From Neobacillus rhizosphaerae (GTDB lineage: Bacteria > Bacillota > Bacilli > Bacillales > Cytobacillaceae): a stretch of 64,000 nucleotides of DNA. Positions 9,813-19,111 of the stretch are shown here, piece after piece. The stretch's first letter is position 1, and each line of letters opens with the position of its first letter. The stretch is from contig NZ_CALBWS010000001.1 of NCBI RefSeq assembly GCF_937468385.1, forward strand, positions 492,178 to 556,177. Direction: 5' to 3'. Below the pieces are notes generated by a model. The model was given only the letters and a program-made list of their open reading frames with translations, was not told the DNA's origin and did no database searches. The translations under genes and the position numbers were made by a program.

Positions 9813-10592
9813 TTAACTTTGAATATTTTTATTCATTTGTCTAATAGCTGCTTTTTCTAAACGTGAAACCTGGGCCTGGGAGATGCCAATTTCATCAGCC
9901 ACTTCCATCTGCGTTTTTCCTTGAAAAAACCGTTTTCGTAAAATTAATTTTTCCCGTTCATTTAATCTTCGCATTCCTTCTTTTAAAGCAATTTCTTCAA
10001 TCCAATGGATATCTTTATTTTTCTCATCACTTAATTGGTCCATTACATAAATAGGGTCGCCGCCATCATTATAAATCGGCTCAAATAGGGACACTGGGTC
10101 CTGTATAGCATCTAAGGCAAAGACAATTTCCTCATGTGGCACTTCTAAAACCTTGGCAATCTCTTCAGCAGTTGGTTCACGAGAGGTTTCGCTCATTAAT
10201 CGTTCCCTAACCTGAAGGGCCTTATAGGCGATGTCCCTCAAGGAACGGGAAACGCGAATTGGGTTATTATCACGTAAGTACCTTCGAATTTCTCCAATAA
10301 TCATTGGTACCGCATAAGTAGAAAACTTTACGTTTTGACCTAAATCAAAGTTATCAATCGATTTCATTAGTCCAATACAGCCAACCTGAAACAGGTCGTC
10401 AACAAACTCTCCTCGATTGTTAAACCGTTGAATGACACTTAATACGAGGCGTAAATTACCGTTGACAAGTTTTTCTCTGGCGGTTATATCACCCGCTTGC
10501 ATTTGCCTGAAGAGTATTCTCATTTCTTCGTTTTTTAATACAGGAAGTTTTGATGTATCCACACCGCAAATTTCAACTTTATTACGAGTCAA
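9813..10592 (-). CDS. sigG: RNA polymerase sigma factor SigG (late forespore)
   Basis: Sigma-70 family factor that directs late forespore transcription. The 259-residue product starts RNKVEICGVDTSKLPVLKN after the initiator, the sigmaG/sigmaF-specific N-terminus, and carries region 2 (DDLFQVGCIGLMKSIDNF, then STYAVPMIIGEIRRYLRD) and region 4 with the helix-turn-helix block EIGISQAQVSRLEKAA. A frame open to 10685 is misleading; a TTG at 10592 has a strong GAGGAGGG SD and gives the family length. It lies after spoIIGA-sigE but behind a terminator, so it has largely separate transcription, as in B. subtilis. Confidence 0.96.
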   Translation of the reverse strand: MTRNKVEICGVDTSKLPVLKNEEMRILFRQMQAGDITAREKLVNGNLRLVLSVIQRFNNRGEFVDDLFQVGCIGLMKSIDNFDLGQNVKFSTYAVPMIIGEIRRYLRDNNPIRVSRSLRDIAYKALQVRERLMSETSREPTAEEIAKVLEVPHEEIVFALDAIQDPVSLFEPIYNDGGDPIYVMDQLSDEKNKDIHWIEEIALKEGMRRLNEREKLILRKRFFQGKTQMEVADEIGISQAQVSRLEKAAIRQMNKNIQS

Positions 10593-10644
10593 TCCTTTTC
10601 CCTCCTCACAGGAGCTGCTGTACAAAAAACAGTATTTCCTTGAG

Positions 10645-10686
10645 AAGGAAAAATATGCACTTGTCCCAATCAAGGATAAGTGCATA
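10645..10686 (-). terminator. Terminator between sigE and sigG
   Basis: Minus strand: stem TATGCACTT/AAGTGCATA (10686-10654) around a 13-15-base loop, then TTTTTCC. It should separate the spoIIGA-sigE transcript from sigG and also lies upstream of the sigG TTG start. Confidence 0.65.
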
Positions 10687-10750
10687 AATGTCGAAAAATG
10701 TAATTAAAACACTAAATTCTTAGGTTTTATGATGGTAAAAATTTTCTTTT

Positions 10751-11470
10751 CTAGACCATTTTATTAAATTCTTTCCGTAATCTCTTTATGATTCTCTTTT
10801 CTAAACGTGAAATATAGGATTGAGAAATACCCAGCATGTCTGCGACATCCTTCTGTGTTTTTTCTTCCCCATTTGTCAGACCGAACCTGAGCTCCATGAT
10901 TTGCTTTTCACGATCTGTCAACTGATGTAATGCCTTGGTCAGGAGTTTTCTGTCCACATTAGCTTCAAGGTCCTTTGTAATAATATCTTCGTCCGTTCCC
11001 AATACATCAGATAATAATAGTTCATTTCCATCCCAATCAATGTTTAAGGGTTCGTCAAATGACACTTCAGATCTTATTTTATTGTTTCGCCGTAAGTACA
11101 TGAGTATTTCATTTTCGATACATCTTGAGGCGTATGTAGCAAGTTTTATTTTTTTCTCAGGGTTAAAGGTATTGACAGCTTTAATTAATCCAATTGTACC
11201 AATGCTGATTAAATCCTCAATATTAATCCCAGTATTCTCAAACTTTCTGGCAATGTAAACAACAAGTCTGAGATTTCGTTCAATTAAAATGGATCTTGCT
11301 GCCTTATCACCGCCGGGCAGTTTTTTTAATAATATCTCTTCTTCTTCTTTACTTAAAGGAGGCGGTAAGGCTTCGCTTCCGCCAATATAATAAACTTCAT
11401 CCGTTTTCAGACCCATTTTTATTAATATTTTATACCAGTAATAGGATAAGCGAAGTCGCCATTTTTTCAT
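10751..11470 (-). CDS. sigE: Pro-sigmaE, early mother-cell sigma factor
   Basis: A 239-residue sigma-70 protein made as an inactive precursor. The pro-sequence (first roughly 27-29 residues, [17 protein letters not shown]...) includes an amphipathic membrane-binding stretch and precedes [13 protein letters not shown], the processing region cut by SpoIIGA. Region 2 ([37 protein letters not shown]) and region 4 ([16 protein letters not shown]) are intact. The gene follows spoIIGA with a 45-bp gap and an SD GGAGGAAC, the usual spoIIG operon. Confidence 0.97.
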   Translation of the reverse strand: MKKWRLRLSYYWYKILIKMGLKTDEVYYIGGSEALPPPLSKEEEEILLKKLPGGDKAARSILIERNLRLVVYIARKFENTGINIEDLISIGTIGLIKAVNTFNPEKKIKLATYASRCIENEILMYLRRNNKIRSEVSFDEPLNIDWDGNELLLSDVLGTDEDIITKDLEANVDRKLLTKALHQLTDREKQIMELRFGLTNGEEKTQKDVADMLGISQSYISRLEKRIIKRLRKEFNKMV

Positions 11471-11515
11471 GCATGTTCCTCCTTCTAAAATATGTTTTTT
11501 CTGAGTATAGTATTA

Positions 11516-12442
11516 CTAACTCACTTTCACAGCCCCCCCTTGCCGCTTAGAACCCGTCAGCATTTTCGGATGAACAATACATTGAAATGCATCCTCCGCC
11601 GATAGCTGCTGCATCGTAAAGGAGACTAGACCCTTTTCACATAAATACTGTGTTCCGTTATGTTCGATTAAAATTAGATCGGGTTTAATCGCAGCAATGA
11701 GCTGATGCTCTTGTCCAACCACGCGACATGGAACAATTCTTAGCCTATTTTGCCATTCATCAGGGAATACAAAGCTACCCATTAAGAGTGGTTCAGGATC
11801 GGAAGCCAGCTTTCTAATTGGTTCAGGGATCGTTTCCATGTCGTTCTTTATTGAGACAAACATCACTGGCAGCCTAGACAACGGATCATATAGTTGATTC
11901 CCACTATCCACTAATCCTTTAAAAATTAAGCTTTCACCCTCAATATTCAATCTCACATTGACGATTTGTTCGAATTGAATTTTGGTCATCTCCATTCTTT
12001 CTACATTTTTTCTAGAGAAGTGCCAGGCAATCGGAAAGCCAATAAAAACGAATAGCCAACTAATAGGATCGCCAAATCCTTTTAGTACGTTTATCGTCAG
12101 CACATAATCATATTGAATAAAAAAATGGGCCCCTATTATTGCTCCTCCAATTAAAAAAGTAGAAACATAAAACGTCATTAAAGCTTTAATAAAGAAAGTC
12201 AACCGTTTATATCCGAAGGCTATGAACACCATCATGATTGAACAGATAAGTTTTGAAATTGGATGACTTGTATAGACATTTAATGGTGTAAACGATAATA
12301 AAATAATCAATGAACCAATAAATCCCCCTGCAAGTATTCTCCATAGCCTGATTCTTCTTTTTAGAAAAATAGCTGTTAAATAAAGGAGAAGGCTATCAAA
12401 TAACAAATTAAGAGCCCAGATTACATCCAAATAAACAATCAA
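11516..12442 (-). CDS. spoIIGA: SpoIIGA, membrane aspartic protease that processes pro-sigmaE
   Basis: Five hydrophobic segments in the N-terminal half (about residues 1-155) precede a soluble protease domain with the catalytic motif VDSGNQLYDPL (near residue 175-185), whose Asp is the active-site residue of this family. SpoIIGA is activated in the mother cell by forespore SpoIIR. The open frame reaches 12571 but the extra 43 codons do not belong; a TTG at 12442 with the SD GAAGGAGGAA gives 308 residues beginning IVYLDVIWALN, as in B. subtilis. A spoIIG-like promoter lies 60 bp upstream. Confidence 0.94.
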   Translation of the reverse strand: MIVYLDVIWALNLLFDSLLLYLTAIFLKRRIRLWRILAGGFIGSLIILLSFTPLNVYTSHPISKLICSIMMVFIAFGYKRLTFFIKALMTFYVSTFLIGGAIIGAHFFIQYDYVLTINVLKGFGDPISWLFVFIGFPIAWHFSRKNVERMEMTKIQFEQIVNVRLNIEGESLIFKGLVDSGNQLYDPLSRLPVMFVSIKNDMETIPEPIRKLASDPEPLLMGSFVFPDEWQNRLRIVPCRVVGQEHQLIAAIKPDLILIEHNGTQYLCEKGLVSFTMQQLSAEDAFQCIVHPKMLTGSKRQGGAVKVS

Positions 12443-12506
12443 TCTGCTTCCTCCTTCAATTACTGCTGACCAAAGCGCTTCCGCTTTTCTATTCTGTTTA
12501 GGAAAA

Positions 12507-12540
12507 AGTATAACGTAGATAAGAGGCCGAAGTGTGTCAC
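12507..12540 (-). promoter_or_regulatory. spoIIG-type promoter with 22-bp spacer
   Basis: Minus strand: -35 GTGACA (12540-12535) and -10 TATACT (12512-12507) separated by exactly 22 bp, the unusual spacing described for the Spo0A-activated, sigmaA-dependent spoIIG promoter. TTCGGCC inside the spacer and TGACAAA further upstream are one-mismatch versions of the 0A-box (TGNCGAA). Confidence 0.6.
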
Positions 12541-12612
12541 TTCCTGTATTCAAAAAAACAGAAATTTTCACTATTCACAACGGATTTTGTCACATGTCAT
12601 CATAACTCAAAA

Positions 12613-12653
12613 CTGAAAAAGGCATGCTCCCGATGGGAGCATGCCTTTTTCAG
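12613..12653. terminator. Bidirectional terminator after ftsZ
   Basis: Perfect stem of 19 bp, CTGAAAAAGGCATGCTCCC against its complement, with a three-base loop; U-runs exist on both strands. It closes the ftsA-ftsZ transcript ten bases after the ftsZ stop. Confidence 0.9.
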
Positions 12654-12662
12654 TAAAGTCTC

Positions 12663-13796
12663 TTAACCTCTTCTATTACGATTGCGTAGGAAGGTTGGTA
12701 TATCTAACGTTTCTTCTTGCGATACATTCGTGTTCCGTACTGGTTCTTGCGGAGTTTCTTCACGCTTGTGCTCCCTTTTGACAGTACCAACAGGAGGTTT
12801 CGATTGTCCAAATGAAGGACGAGTTACTTTAGGCTGTGCAACCTCTTCATTAAAACCAGTTGCAATTACAGTTACGATGATTTCATCTTTAAGATTTTCA
12901 TTAATAACCGAGCCAAAAATCATGTTTACTTCTTGGTCAGTAGCAATTGCCACGATATCCGCTGCTTCTTGGACTTCATAAAGACTCAAATTGGTTCCGC
13001 CCGTAATATTCATTAACACACCTTGGGCCCCGTCAATAGATGTTTCCAATAAAGGAGAATTAATCGCCTTTTTGGCAGCTTCCGTAGCACGATTTTCGCC
13101 AGCAGCCACTCCGATACCCATTAGCGCAGATCCTTTATTAGACATAATTGTTTTTACATCTGCGAAATCAAGGTTAATTAATCCAGGAGTTGCAATTAAA
13201 TCTGAAATACCTTGAACACCTTGGCGGAGGACATTGTCTGCTTCACGAAATGCTTCTAACATTGGAGTGCTTTTATCAACGATTTCAAGTAGGCGGTCAT
13301 TTGGAATGACAATCAACGTATCAACGGCTTCTTTCATGGAACCGATACCACCAGATGCTTGGTTTGAACGTTTTTTACCTTCAAACGTAAACGGGCGTGT
13401 GACAACACCAACTGTTAATGCCCCTAAATCTCGGGCAATTTGTGCAATAACAGGTGCAGCACCCGTGCCTGTTCCACCACCCATTCCTGCTGTTACGAAT
13501 ACCATATCTGCACCACGAAGTGCTTCTTCAATTTGTTCCTTACTTTCTTCTGCAGCTTTTTTGCCAACCTCTGGATTAGCCCCTGCCCCGAGACCACGAG
13601 TCAGTTTCGCACCAATCTGCATTTTCACTTCTGCTTTTGAAAGATTTAAGGCTTGCGCATCTGTATTAACGGCGATAAATTCTACACCTTGAACACCATG
13701 TTCAATCATTCGGTTTACCGCGTTATTACCGCCGCCACCTACTCCAATAACTTTTATTGTTGCAAGAGAATCTAAATTTGTATCAAATTCTAACAT
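12663..13796 (-). CDS. ftsZ: Cell division GTPase FtsZ
   Basis: Tubulin-like GTPase that forms the Z-ring. The 377-residue product has the GTP-binding signature [15 protein letters not shown] (about residues 103-117), the N-terminal [16 protein letters not shown], the T7 synergy-loop region with [11 protein letters not shown], a Pro/Gln/Thr-rich linker (about 318-360) and the C-terminal conserved peptide [12 protein letters not shown] that binds FtsA and SepF. SD AGGAGG. It follows ftsA by 42 bp and ends at a strong terminator. Confidence 0.99.
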   Translation of the reverse strand: MLEFDTNLDSLATIKVIGVGGGGNNAVNRMIEHGVQGVEFIAVNTDAQALNLSKAEVKMQIGAKLTRGLGAGANPEVGKKAAEESKEQIEEALRGADMVFVTAGMGGGTGTGAAPVIAQIARDLGALTVGVVTRPFTFEGKKRSNQASGGIGSMKEAVDTLIVIPNDRLLEIVDKSTPMLEAFREADNVLRQGVQGISDLIATPGLINLDFADVKTIMSNKGSALMGIGVAAGENRATEAAKKAINSPLLETSIDGAQGVLMNITGGTNLSLYEVQEAADIVAIATDQEVNMIFGSVINENLKDEIIVTVIATGFNEEVAQPKVTRPSFGQSKPPVGTVKREHKREETPQEPVRNTNVSQEETLDIPTFLRNRNRRG

Positions 13797-13838
13797 GACA
13801 AATCCTCCTAATTCGTCGATATTCCTTTTCGATGAAGT

Positions 13839-15134
13839 TTATTCGAAAAAGTAACCAAGGAATTTTTTTACTTTTGATGACATCTTTTCTTCCGGATGTT
13901 TTTCGGGCTTTGCTTTTGGTTGATGTTGCTTTGGTATTCTTTTTTCGATTGGCTCTGATACCGCAGAGGATCCGCTCATGGTTCCCCCTGGTAATCTACC
14001 ATTCTTGTAAGCATATTTAATTAAGCCAACCGCTGTTGTATATTGAGGTTCTCTTACACCAATATAGTCGGGTGACGCAATGCGGACTGGAGTTTGGAAA
14101 ATATCCTGTGCGAGCTCTAGTACACCTTGCATTTTTGACGTTCCGCCTGTTAAAACAAAACCACCAGGTAAATCAGTTACACCTAACCGTTTCATTTCAT
14201 GGGCGATTAATTCAAAAATTTCTTCCATTCTAGCTTCAATAATTTCGGAAACATATAGCTGATTAAATTGCTGATGCTGGTCGCTCCCAATAATTGGAAC
14301 ACTGAAGAACTCGTCCTCTGAAGCATTGTCATAGAATGCATGTCCATATTTTATCTTGATATTTTCGGCATCCTCGGTTGAAGTATGTAGAACCTTTGAA
14401 AGGTCATTCGTAAGAAGATCGCCACCAACTGGGATGACACTTGTCGATTTCAAAAATCCTTCTTCAAACATTGCTATAGTAGTAGACCCGCCGCCAATAT
14501 CAATCAGGGCAACACCGAGATTTTTTTCATCCTTCGATAGAGCATAATCACCTGCTGCTAGCGGCTGTAAGATAATGTCTAAAATCTCAAGACCTGCTCG
14601 TTCTACACAACGTAATGTATTAATGATAATCGATTTCGATCCGGTAATAAGTGTACCTTCCATTTCTAAACGGACACCAATCATTCCTCTTGGATCATTA
14701 ATTTCATCCTTACCATCTAAGATAAATTGTTTTCGAATGACTCCAATATTTTCTCTTTCTGGTGGAATGGATCCCACATGGGATGCTTCAATGACACGTA
14801 TGACGTCCTCATTGGTAATTTCCCGGTTTTGACTGGATACAGCTACAATGCCGTGACATTGCTGAAGGATGACGTTGTTTCCGGAAATTCCGACCACCAC
14901 TTCTCTGATCTCCATCCCAATCATTCTTTCCGCCTGCTCAATCGCCCGCTTAATAGAATGAACGGTATCGTCCATATCGACAATCGATCCCTTTCGTAAG
15001 CCTTCAGATTTCACATTGCCAACACCAATTATATTCAACGAGTCTTTACCAGAGTCATTGACCATTTCACCAATGATTACTTTTACACTGGATGTACCGA
15101 TGTCAAGACTAACATATATTTCATTGCTGTTCAT
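13839..15134 (-). CDS. ftsA: Actin-like cell division protein FtsA
   Basis: Membrane tether and regulator of FtsZ in the actin/Hsp70 ATPase fold, 431 residues. Nucleotide-binding blocks include SLDIGTSSVKVIIGE (phosphate 1), LIDIGGGSTTIAMF (phosphate 2) and GGFVLTGGTSKMQGV (adenosine). The C-terminal amphipathic membrane-targeting helix is represented by KVKKFLGYFFE. The SD is AAAGGAGGTG. A possible sigmaH promoter lies about 90-110 bp upstream, which would fit sporulation-linked ftsAZ expression in B. subtilis. Confidence 0.97.
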   Translation of the reverse strand: MNSNEIYVSLDIGTSSVKVIIGEMVNDSGKDSLNIIGVGNVKSEGLRKGSIVDMDDTVHSIKRAIEQAERMIGMEIREVVVGISGNNVILQQCHGIVAVSSQNREITNEDVIRVIEASHVGSIPPERENIGVIRKQFILDGKDEINDPRGMIGVRLEMEGTLITGSKSIIINTLRCVERAGLEILDIILQPLAAGDYALSKDEKNLGVALIDIGGGSTTIAMFEEGFLKSTSVIPVGGDLLTNDLSKVLHTSTEDAENIKIKYGHAFYDNASEDEFFSVPIIGSDQHQQFNQLYVSEIIEARMEEIFELIAHEMKRLGVTDLPGGFVLTGGTSKMQGVLELAQDIFQTPVRIASPDYIGVREPQYTTAVGLIKYAYKNGRLPGGTMSGSSAVSEPIEKRIPKQHQPKAKPEKHPEEKMSSKVKKFLGYFFE

Positions 15135-15220
15135 TCTTTGGCACCTCCTTTTAATTTCCTTAGGTCGAACAACAATTTACTTTTGTCCAATAAAAGTTTT
15201 CTAATAGTAATATCTTATAA

Positions 15221-15248
15221 AATTATTCGTCACAATTACATATTTCCC
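15221..15248 (-). promoter_or_regulatory. Candidate sigmaH promoter of ftsA-ftsZ
   Basis: Minus strand: GGGAAAT (15248-15242), 13-bp spacer, GAATAATT (15228-15221), close to the sigmaH pattern AGGAWWT-N12-14-GAATWW. B. subtilis ftsAZ has a sigmaH promoter, which supports the reading. One mismatch in the -35. Confidence 0.45.
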
Positions 15249-15259
15249 TTTAAAAAATC

Positions 15260-15622
15260 TCAATTTTTTTCTACTTTTTCTTTGTTTGTTGACCATTTTG
15301 TCAATAATATGCGTCTGATGACGGCAATATTTTGAAACAATCTGACACCAAACGCAAAAACTGCCGCTAAATACAAGTCTACACCAAGATGAACACCGAG
15401 AAAAGCTAAACTTGCAGCTAGTATTATATTAAAAAAGAATCCTGAAACAAATACCTTTTCATCATAAATATTTTGCAAGTAAGCCCTAATTCCACCAAAA
15501 AGTGTGTCGAGGGCAGCTAAGACAGCAATCGACAAATAATTGGAATATTCTTCAGGAATCCGTATTTCTGTTAATAAACCAAGAATGATTCCAATAACTA
15601 GTCCCATAAACGGAAGCCACAT
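15260..15622 (-). CDS. sbp: Small basic protein Sbp (DUF1290)
   Basis: A 120-residue membrane protein with three to four hydrophobic segments and a conserved GLVIGIILGLL start block; DUF1290/Sbp family, found between the DUF881 genes and ftsA in Bacillus. Its function is unknown. The ATG overlaps the stop of the upstream DUF881 gene (TGATG), with the SD GGAGGCGG inside that gene, so translation is probably coupled. Confidence 0.88.
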   Translation of the reverse strand: MWLPFMGLVIGIILGLLTEIRIPEEYSNYLSIAVLAALDTLFGGIRAYLQNIYDEKVFVSGFFFNIILAASLAFLGVHLGVDLYLAAVFAFGVRLFQNIAVIRRILLTKWSTNKEKVEKN

Positions 15623-16362
15623 CAGGAACCGCCTCCTTCCTTTATTGGCTCCATATACTTAATGCGGATTGGGTTATCATAGGCAGGAATAGAAACATTC
15701 GGATTTGCCTCAGAAACGTTCAGTCTCAAGCTTTCAGTAAAAAATTCATCCCTAGATTTTGATACTTTCATCCGATTAGATAACTTTTCAGCAGTATTAA
15801 TGGAATCGACGCCGACATTAACCTCTATCGGCAAACTCCTGATTGAGTGCCCGTCAATTTTAGTTTCCCGATTAATATCCCTTATTACAGTGGTATTAAT
15901 AATTCTTTGACCATCAATCGCCACATATTTTGCCTCATACATATTCAATTCGTTTACTAATCTTTTTAGCAACTCTGGTGAAACAACCTTTGTAACAGGA
16001 TAACCCAGCTTAATGTCCTCAACTATTGGTTCAATCATTAATGTTATCCCCGGACCTGTGACCTCGGTCAATCCTGCTTCCATTTTTAATTCATCTAACG
16101 TTTCCCTCAAGGTCTGTTCCTTGCTTTGTTTTCGCTTAGACTCGTAGGCTGAAAGTTTTTCTTCATTTGAACGAATTTCGTTCAATAAATTGGACTGAAG
16201 CTCTTTTTCTTTCAGTAACGCTTCACGAAGCTGCCAGACATCGCGTGTATCCCGTTCAACTGGTTTCTTCACTGTTTGGAATTGAATCGCGATCATAAAA
16301 CCAACGACTGCAGCAATTAAGGTAAAACTAATATTAATTTTTGGCTTGTCCACTTCTTTCAC
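15622..16362 (-). CDS. ylxX: DUF881 protein YlxX
   Basis: A 246-residue protein with one N-terminal membrane segment (about residues 10-25), a coiled coil (about 45-95) and a DUF881 extracytoplasmic domain (about 95-200) with GPGITLMIEP and AKYVAIDGQRIINTT. DUF881 genes accompany division clusters in Gram-positives but have no proven role. The start may be GTG 16362 or GTG 16353 (better SD spacing). It is a divergent paralogue of the next gene. Confidence 0.85.
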   Translation of the reverse strand: MKEVDKPKINISFTLIAAVVGFMIAIQFQTVKKPVERDTRDVWQLREALLKEKELQSNLLNEIRSNEEKLSAYESKRKQSKEQTLRETLDELKMEAGLTEVTGPGITLMIEPIVEDIKLGYPVTKVVSPELLKRLVNELNMYEAKYVAIDGQRIINTTVIRDINRETKIDGHSIRSLPIEVNVGVDSINTAEKLSNRMKVSKSRDEFFTESLRLNVSEANPNVSIPAYDNPIRIKYMEPIKEGGGS

Positions 16363-16384
16363 CTAGCCTTCTTCACGTGGACTT

Positions 16385-17104
16385 TTATATGCTTCCTAAA
16401 ATTGGATTCAGAATAATTTCATTTTCTTTTTCTAGTGTAAAAACAAGGTTATCGTTAACAAGCTGATCCTTTACTCCCCCCGTCAGGTTTAGGGATGATG
16501 AGAGAACATCAGGGTCACCGATTGCAGAAATAACAAATGGAGCAGGATGCTGAACACCATCAACAGTAATGACTGGCCCATTACAAACAATATATGAATG
16601 GCTCGTCAGCCTTTGCCCATTTATGGCTACCGCTGCTGCTCCTGAGATATAAAGCTCATTCACCACTTTAAATACATGGTGTTCATGGACAAGATAATTA
16701 TTAATATTTACTTCTTTCGGGTCATAAGCACCATCAGAAAGAGTAATTTTTACCCCTTTTCCTTTTATCTTTACTTTACCTAGGAACATCCGATATTTTT
16801 CAGTATCTTCAGCAAGGTTAAGAAAGACTTGGGCTTCCTTTGCTAGCCCTTTTTCATTTTTAAGAACCTTGTCTTGCTTTTTATTTAATTCCTTTTGAAG
16901 CTTACGATTGGTCTCCTCTTGGGCAATCAATTGATTCCTTAAAACAAGAGTCTTTTCATATTGTTTAGCTGATATGTCCCGGTTTTCATTTTGAGTCTCG
17001 ATTTGGGTCAGATGATAGGAGTAGGCAATCATAAACCCCAGCACAAGACAGACAAGGGACAAGATAAAATGTTTACCCTTGACCTTGATCTTTTTCAACT
17101 TCAT
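16385..17104 (-). CDS. ylxW: DUF881 protein YlxW
   Basis: About 239 residues: a lysine-rich cytoplasmic start, one membrane segment (about 12-32), a coiled coil (about 40-95) and a DUF881 domain containing GKGVKITLSDGAYDP and AAAVAINGQRLTSHS. The frame is open to 17158, but an ATG at 17104 follows GGAGG and lies inside the 3' end of divIB; a TTG at 17098 with better spacing is an alternative. Tandem with ylxX, probably by duplication. Confidence 0.85.
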   Translation of the reverse strand: MKLKKIKVKGKHFILSLVCLVLGFMIAYSYHLTQIETQNENRDISAKQYEKTLVLRNQLIAQEETNRKLQKELNKKQDKVLKNEKGLAKEAQVFLNLAEDTEKYRMFLGKVKIKGKGVKITLSDGAYDPKEVNINNYLVHEHHVFKVVNELYISGAAAVAINGQRLTSHSYIVCNGPVITVDGVQHPAPFVISAIGDPDVLSSSLNLTGGVKDQLVNDNLVFTLEKENEIILNPILGSI

Positions 17105-17864
17105 TTTCCTCCACTTCCGATTCAAAAGCCTTAAAATACGAGCCAACTTCAAAATCAATGATTCCCTTTTTGGTTGGGTCTAATTGGCTTATGATTGAGG
17201 GATAATGGACCATTTTTTCCGAAAAACTTCTAATGGTGGCACTAACTTCAAAGCCATCATTCATAAATAAGGAAATATGATACTGATCTGTTTTTTTCGG
17301 AGAATAATGAATTTCGGAAATGGAGTTTAAAATTTCACCTGGAAGTTTTTCTAACTCTTTTACCATTTCGTTAAGGGCGTTCCCCTCTTTGAATTCAAAA
17401 AGAATCGGAGAATTAACTGGAACTGTTTCCGTTTTCCTATCTTTTAGAATTTTACCGTTCTCCATTACTGGAAAATAGTTATTGTCTTGTTTTAGATAGG
17501 CTATTCTTTTGTGTTCTTTTACTTGAATTTGAATGGTGTTTGGCCAATGAATCTTAACATTCGCCTTCTTTATTTCAGATAACTGCTGTAATTTTGCAAT
17601 AACCTCGCTCTTCCTTACTTTCCAAATATTCGTATTTTTTGAAAGTCCGCTCTTACTGATTATTTCAGTACTAGAATAAACTTCATTTCCTTTTATCGTA
17701 ATTGTCTTAACATGACTCAATGGCGATTGTGTATAAGCAATTGCTACTATTAATGTAAAAAATAAAATTAATAGGAGCACTAGGCGTCTGTTTGCTTTCC
17801 GCCTTCTTTGCTCCTTTAATTTTGGAATACGATCCTCCAGAGCAACGATTTTACCTTTTTCCAT
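17073..17864 (-). CDS. divIB: Divisome protein DivIB (FtsQ)
   Basis: Bitopic divisome protein that with FtsL and DivIC supports septal synthesis. The 263-residue product has a basic cytoplasmic tail (KLKEQRRRKANRR), one membrane segment (about 31-50), a POTRA domain (SHVKTITIKGNEVYSS..., about 55-125), the beta domain and a charged C-terminal tail (EVEENEVEKDQGQG). The true start is the ATG at 17864 after a GGAGG SD, not 17957. Overlaps ylxW by about 30 bp. Confidence 0.93.
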   Translation of the reverse strand: MEKGKIVALEDRIPKLKEQRRRKANRRLVLLLILFFTLIVAIAYTQSPLSHVKTITIKGNEVYSSTEIISKSGLSKNTNIWKVRKSEVIAKLQQLSEIKKANVKIHWPNTIQIQVKEHKRIAYLKQDNNYFPVMENGKILKDRKTETVPVNSPILFEFKEGNALNEMVKELEKLPGEILNSISEIHYSPKKTDQYHISLFMNDGFEVSATIRSFSEKMVHYPSIISQLDPTKKGIIDFEVGSYFKAFESEVEENEVEKDQGQG

Positions 17865-17991
17865 CCATATTCCTCCAAATAAAAACGGTCGCCCCTTTTT
17901 GCAATCAGATTTAAGATTCAATCTGATTAGCTGAAAAACAACATTAGGCTTGTCCAAAATAATCGTTCGCGGTAGCCTTAAAAGAGAAACA

Positions 17992-18014
17992 ACGGCACGA
18001 AAAAATCATGCCGT
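17992..18014 (-). terminator. Weak hairpin between murB and divIB
   Basis: ACGGCACG and CATGCCGT flank a seven-base loop; on the minus strand TGTTTCTCTTTT follows. It may be a partial terminator inside the long cluster transcript. Confidence 0.4.
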
Positions 18015-18143
18015 CACTTATTTTCTTCAGGCTTTCCACCTATAATATTATCAGTTATTATAACACAATATTTGTCATTCGTAAGAGATTTCTTACAAGA
18101 AAAGTAAGTTTAATTTCTTGGAACTATGAGAACACGACTGCAG

Positions 18144-19052
18144 CTATTTTCGCCCGATTATTTCTACTTCAGTCTCCATTTTAATTTCATACAAACTGTA
18201 AATGGTATCCTTTACATGCTCAATTAAGGCAAGCACATCTCCCGCAGTGGCATTACCTGCATTCACAATAAAATTCCCATGCATTTCTGAAACCTTTGCA
18301 CCGCCAATACTGAAGCCTTTTAACCCTGTAATTTCTATTAATTTGCCTGCATAGTTAGGAAGAGGATTTCGAAAAATACTGCCGGCACAAGGGAAATTCC
18401 ACGGTTGTGTTTCTTTTCGGTAATCCTTGTTTTTTTGCATTTGGGAAACAATGGCTCCTCTATCTCCTAGAGCAAGCTTGAAAACGGCTTCGACAACGAT
18501 TCCTGGGCGCTTTTTCTGCAAGACAGATGTCCTATAGGAGAACTCCATGTCTTCATTTGAAAGCCATTCTAGCGATCCATCCTCAAATAATATATGAGCC
18601 CTTGTTAATATTTTGCTAATATCTGAACCATGGGCACCTGCGTTCATATAAACAGCACCACCAACAGAGCCTGGAATTCCGCTTGCAAACTCAAGACCAG
18701 AAAGCCCTTTTTTACTAATTAATGTTGATAAGCTAACGAGTGAATGCCCGCCTCCCACCGTAATTTCAGTATCATTAACCTCGAGATGGTCAAGTCCAGA
18801 TCCGAGCTTAATAATTGCACCTGCAATTCCTTTGTCAGAGACTAAAAGATTTGATCCTCTGCCAATAGCCCGCCAATTTAAGCGATGCTTTTCAATCACA
18901 TACATTACCTTTTTTAAATTTTCAACTGATGAAGGTTCAATAAAAAGATCGACAGGACCGCCAATTTTAATTGTGGTGTGATGGGCTAGTGGTTCATTTT
19001 CCTTTACTTTCCCGATATTTAAAGTCTGTAATTCTGTTAATATGCTATCCAT
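18144..19052 (-). CDS. murB: UDP-N-acetylenolpyruvoylglucosamine reductase MurB
   Basis: FAD-dependent reductase making UDP-MurNAc, the second committed step of peptidoglycan precursor synthesis. The 302-residue protein has the type II MurB layout: [15 protein letters not shown] (about residues 26-40), [12 protein letters not shown], the FAD-binding [19 protein letters not shown] (about 123-141) and CAGSIFRNP with the catalytic region. SD GGGTGG before the ATG. Downstream of murG in the dcw cluster. Confidence 0.97.
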   Translation of the reverse strand: MDSILTELQTLNIGKVKENEPLAHHTTIKIGGPVDLFIEPSSVENLKKVMYVIEKHRLNWRAIGRGSNLLVSDKGIAGAIIKLGSGLDHLEVNDTEITVGGGHSLVSLSTLISKKGLSGLEFASGIPGSVGGAVYMNAGAHGSDISKILTRAHILFEDGSLEWLSNEDMEFSYRTSVLQKKRPGIVVEAVFKLALGDRGAIVSQMQKNKDYRKETQPWNFPCAGSIFRNPLPNYAGKLIEITGLKGFSIGGAKVSEMHGNFIVNAGNATAGDVLALIEHVKDTIYSLYEIKMETEVEIIGRK

Positions 19053-19111
19053 ATTACCACCCTACTTTCCAAGTTCCGATAATTTTAGTTTATGCTAAAA
19101 ATAATTTTGGG

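Noticed and set aside
12460..12480. AAGCGCTTT core upstream of spoIIGA as a cre site
   Set aside because: The outer TG and CA of the cre consensus are missing, and the 22-bp-spaced promoter explains the region better.
13234..13692. Plus-strand frame of 152 codons opposite ftsZ
   Set aside because: Shadow of the highly conserved ftsZ gene, without an SD.
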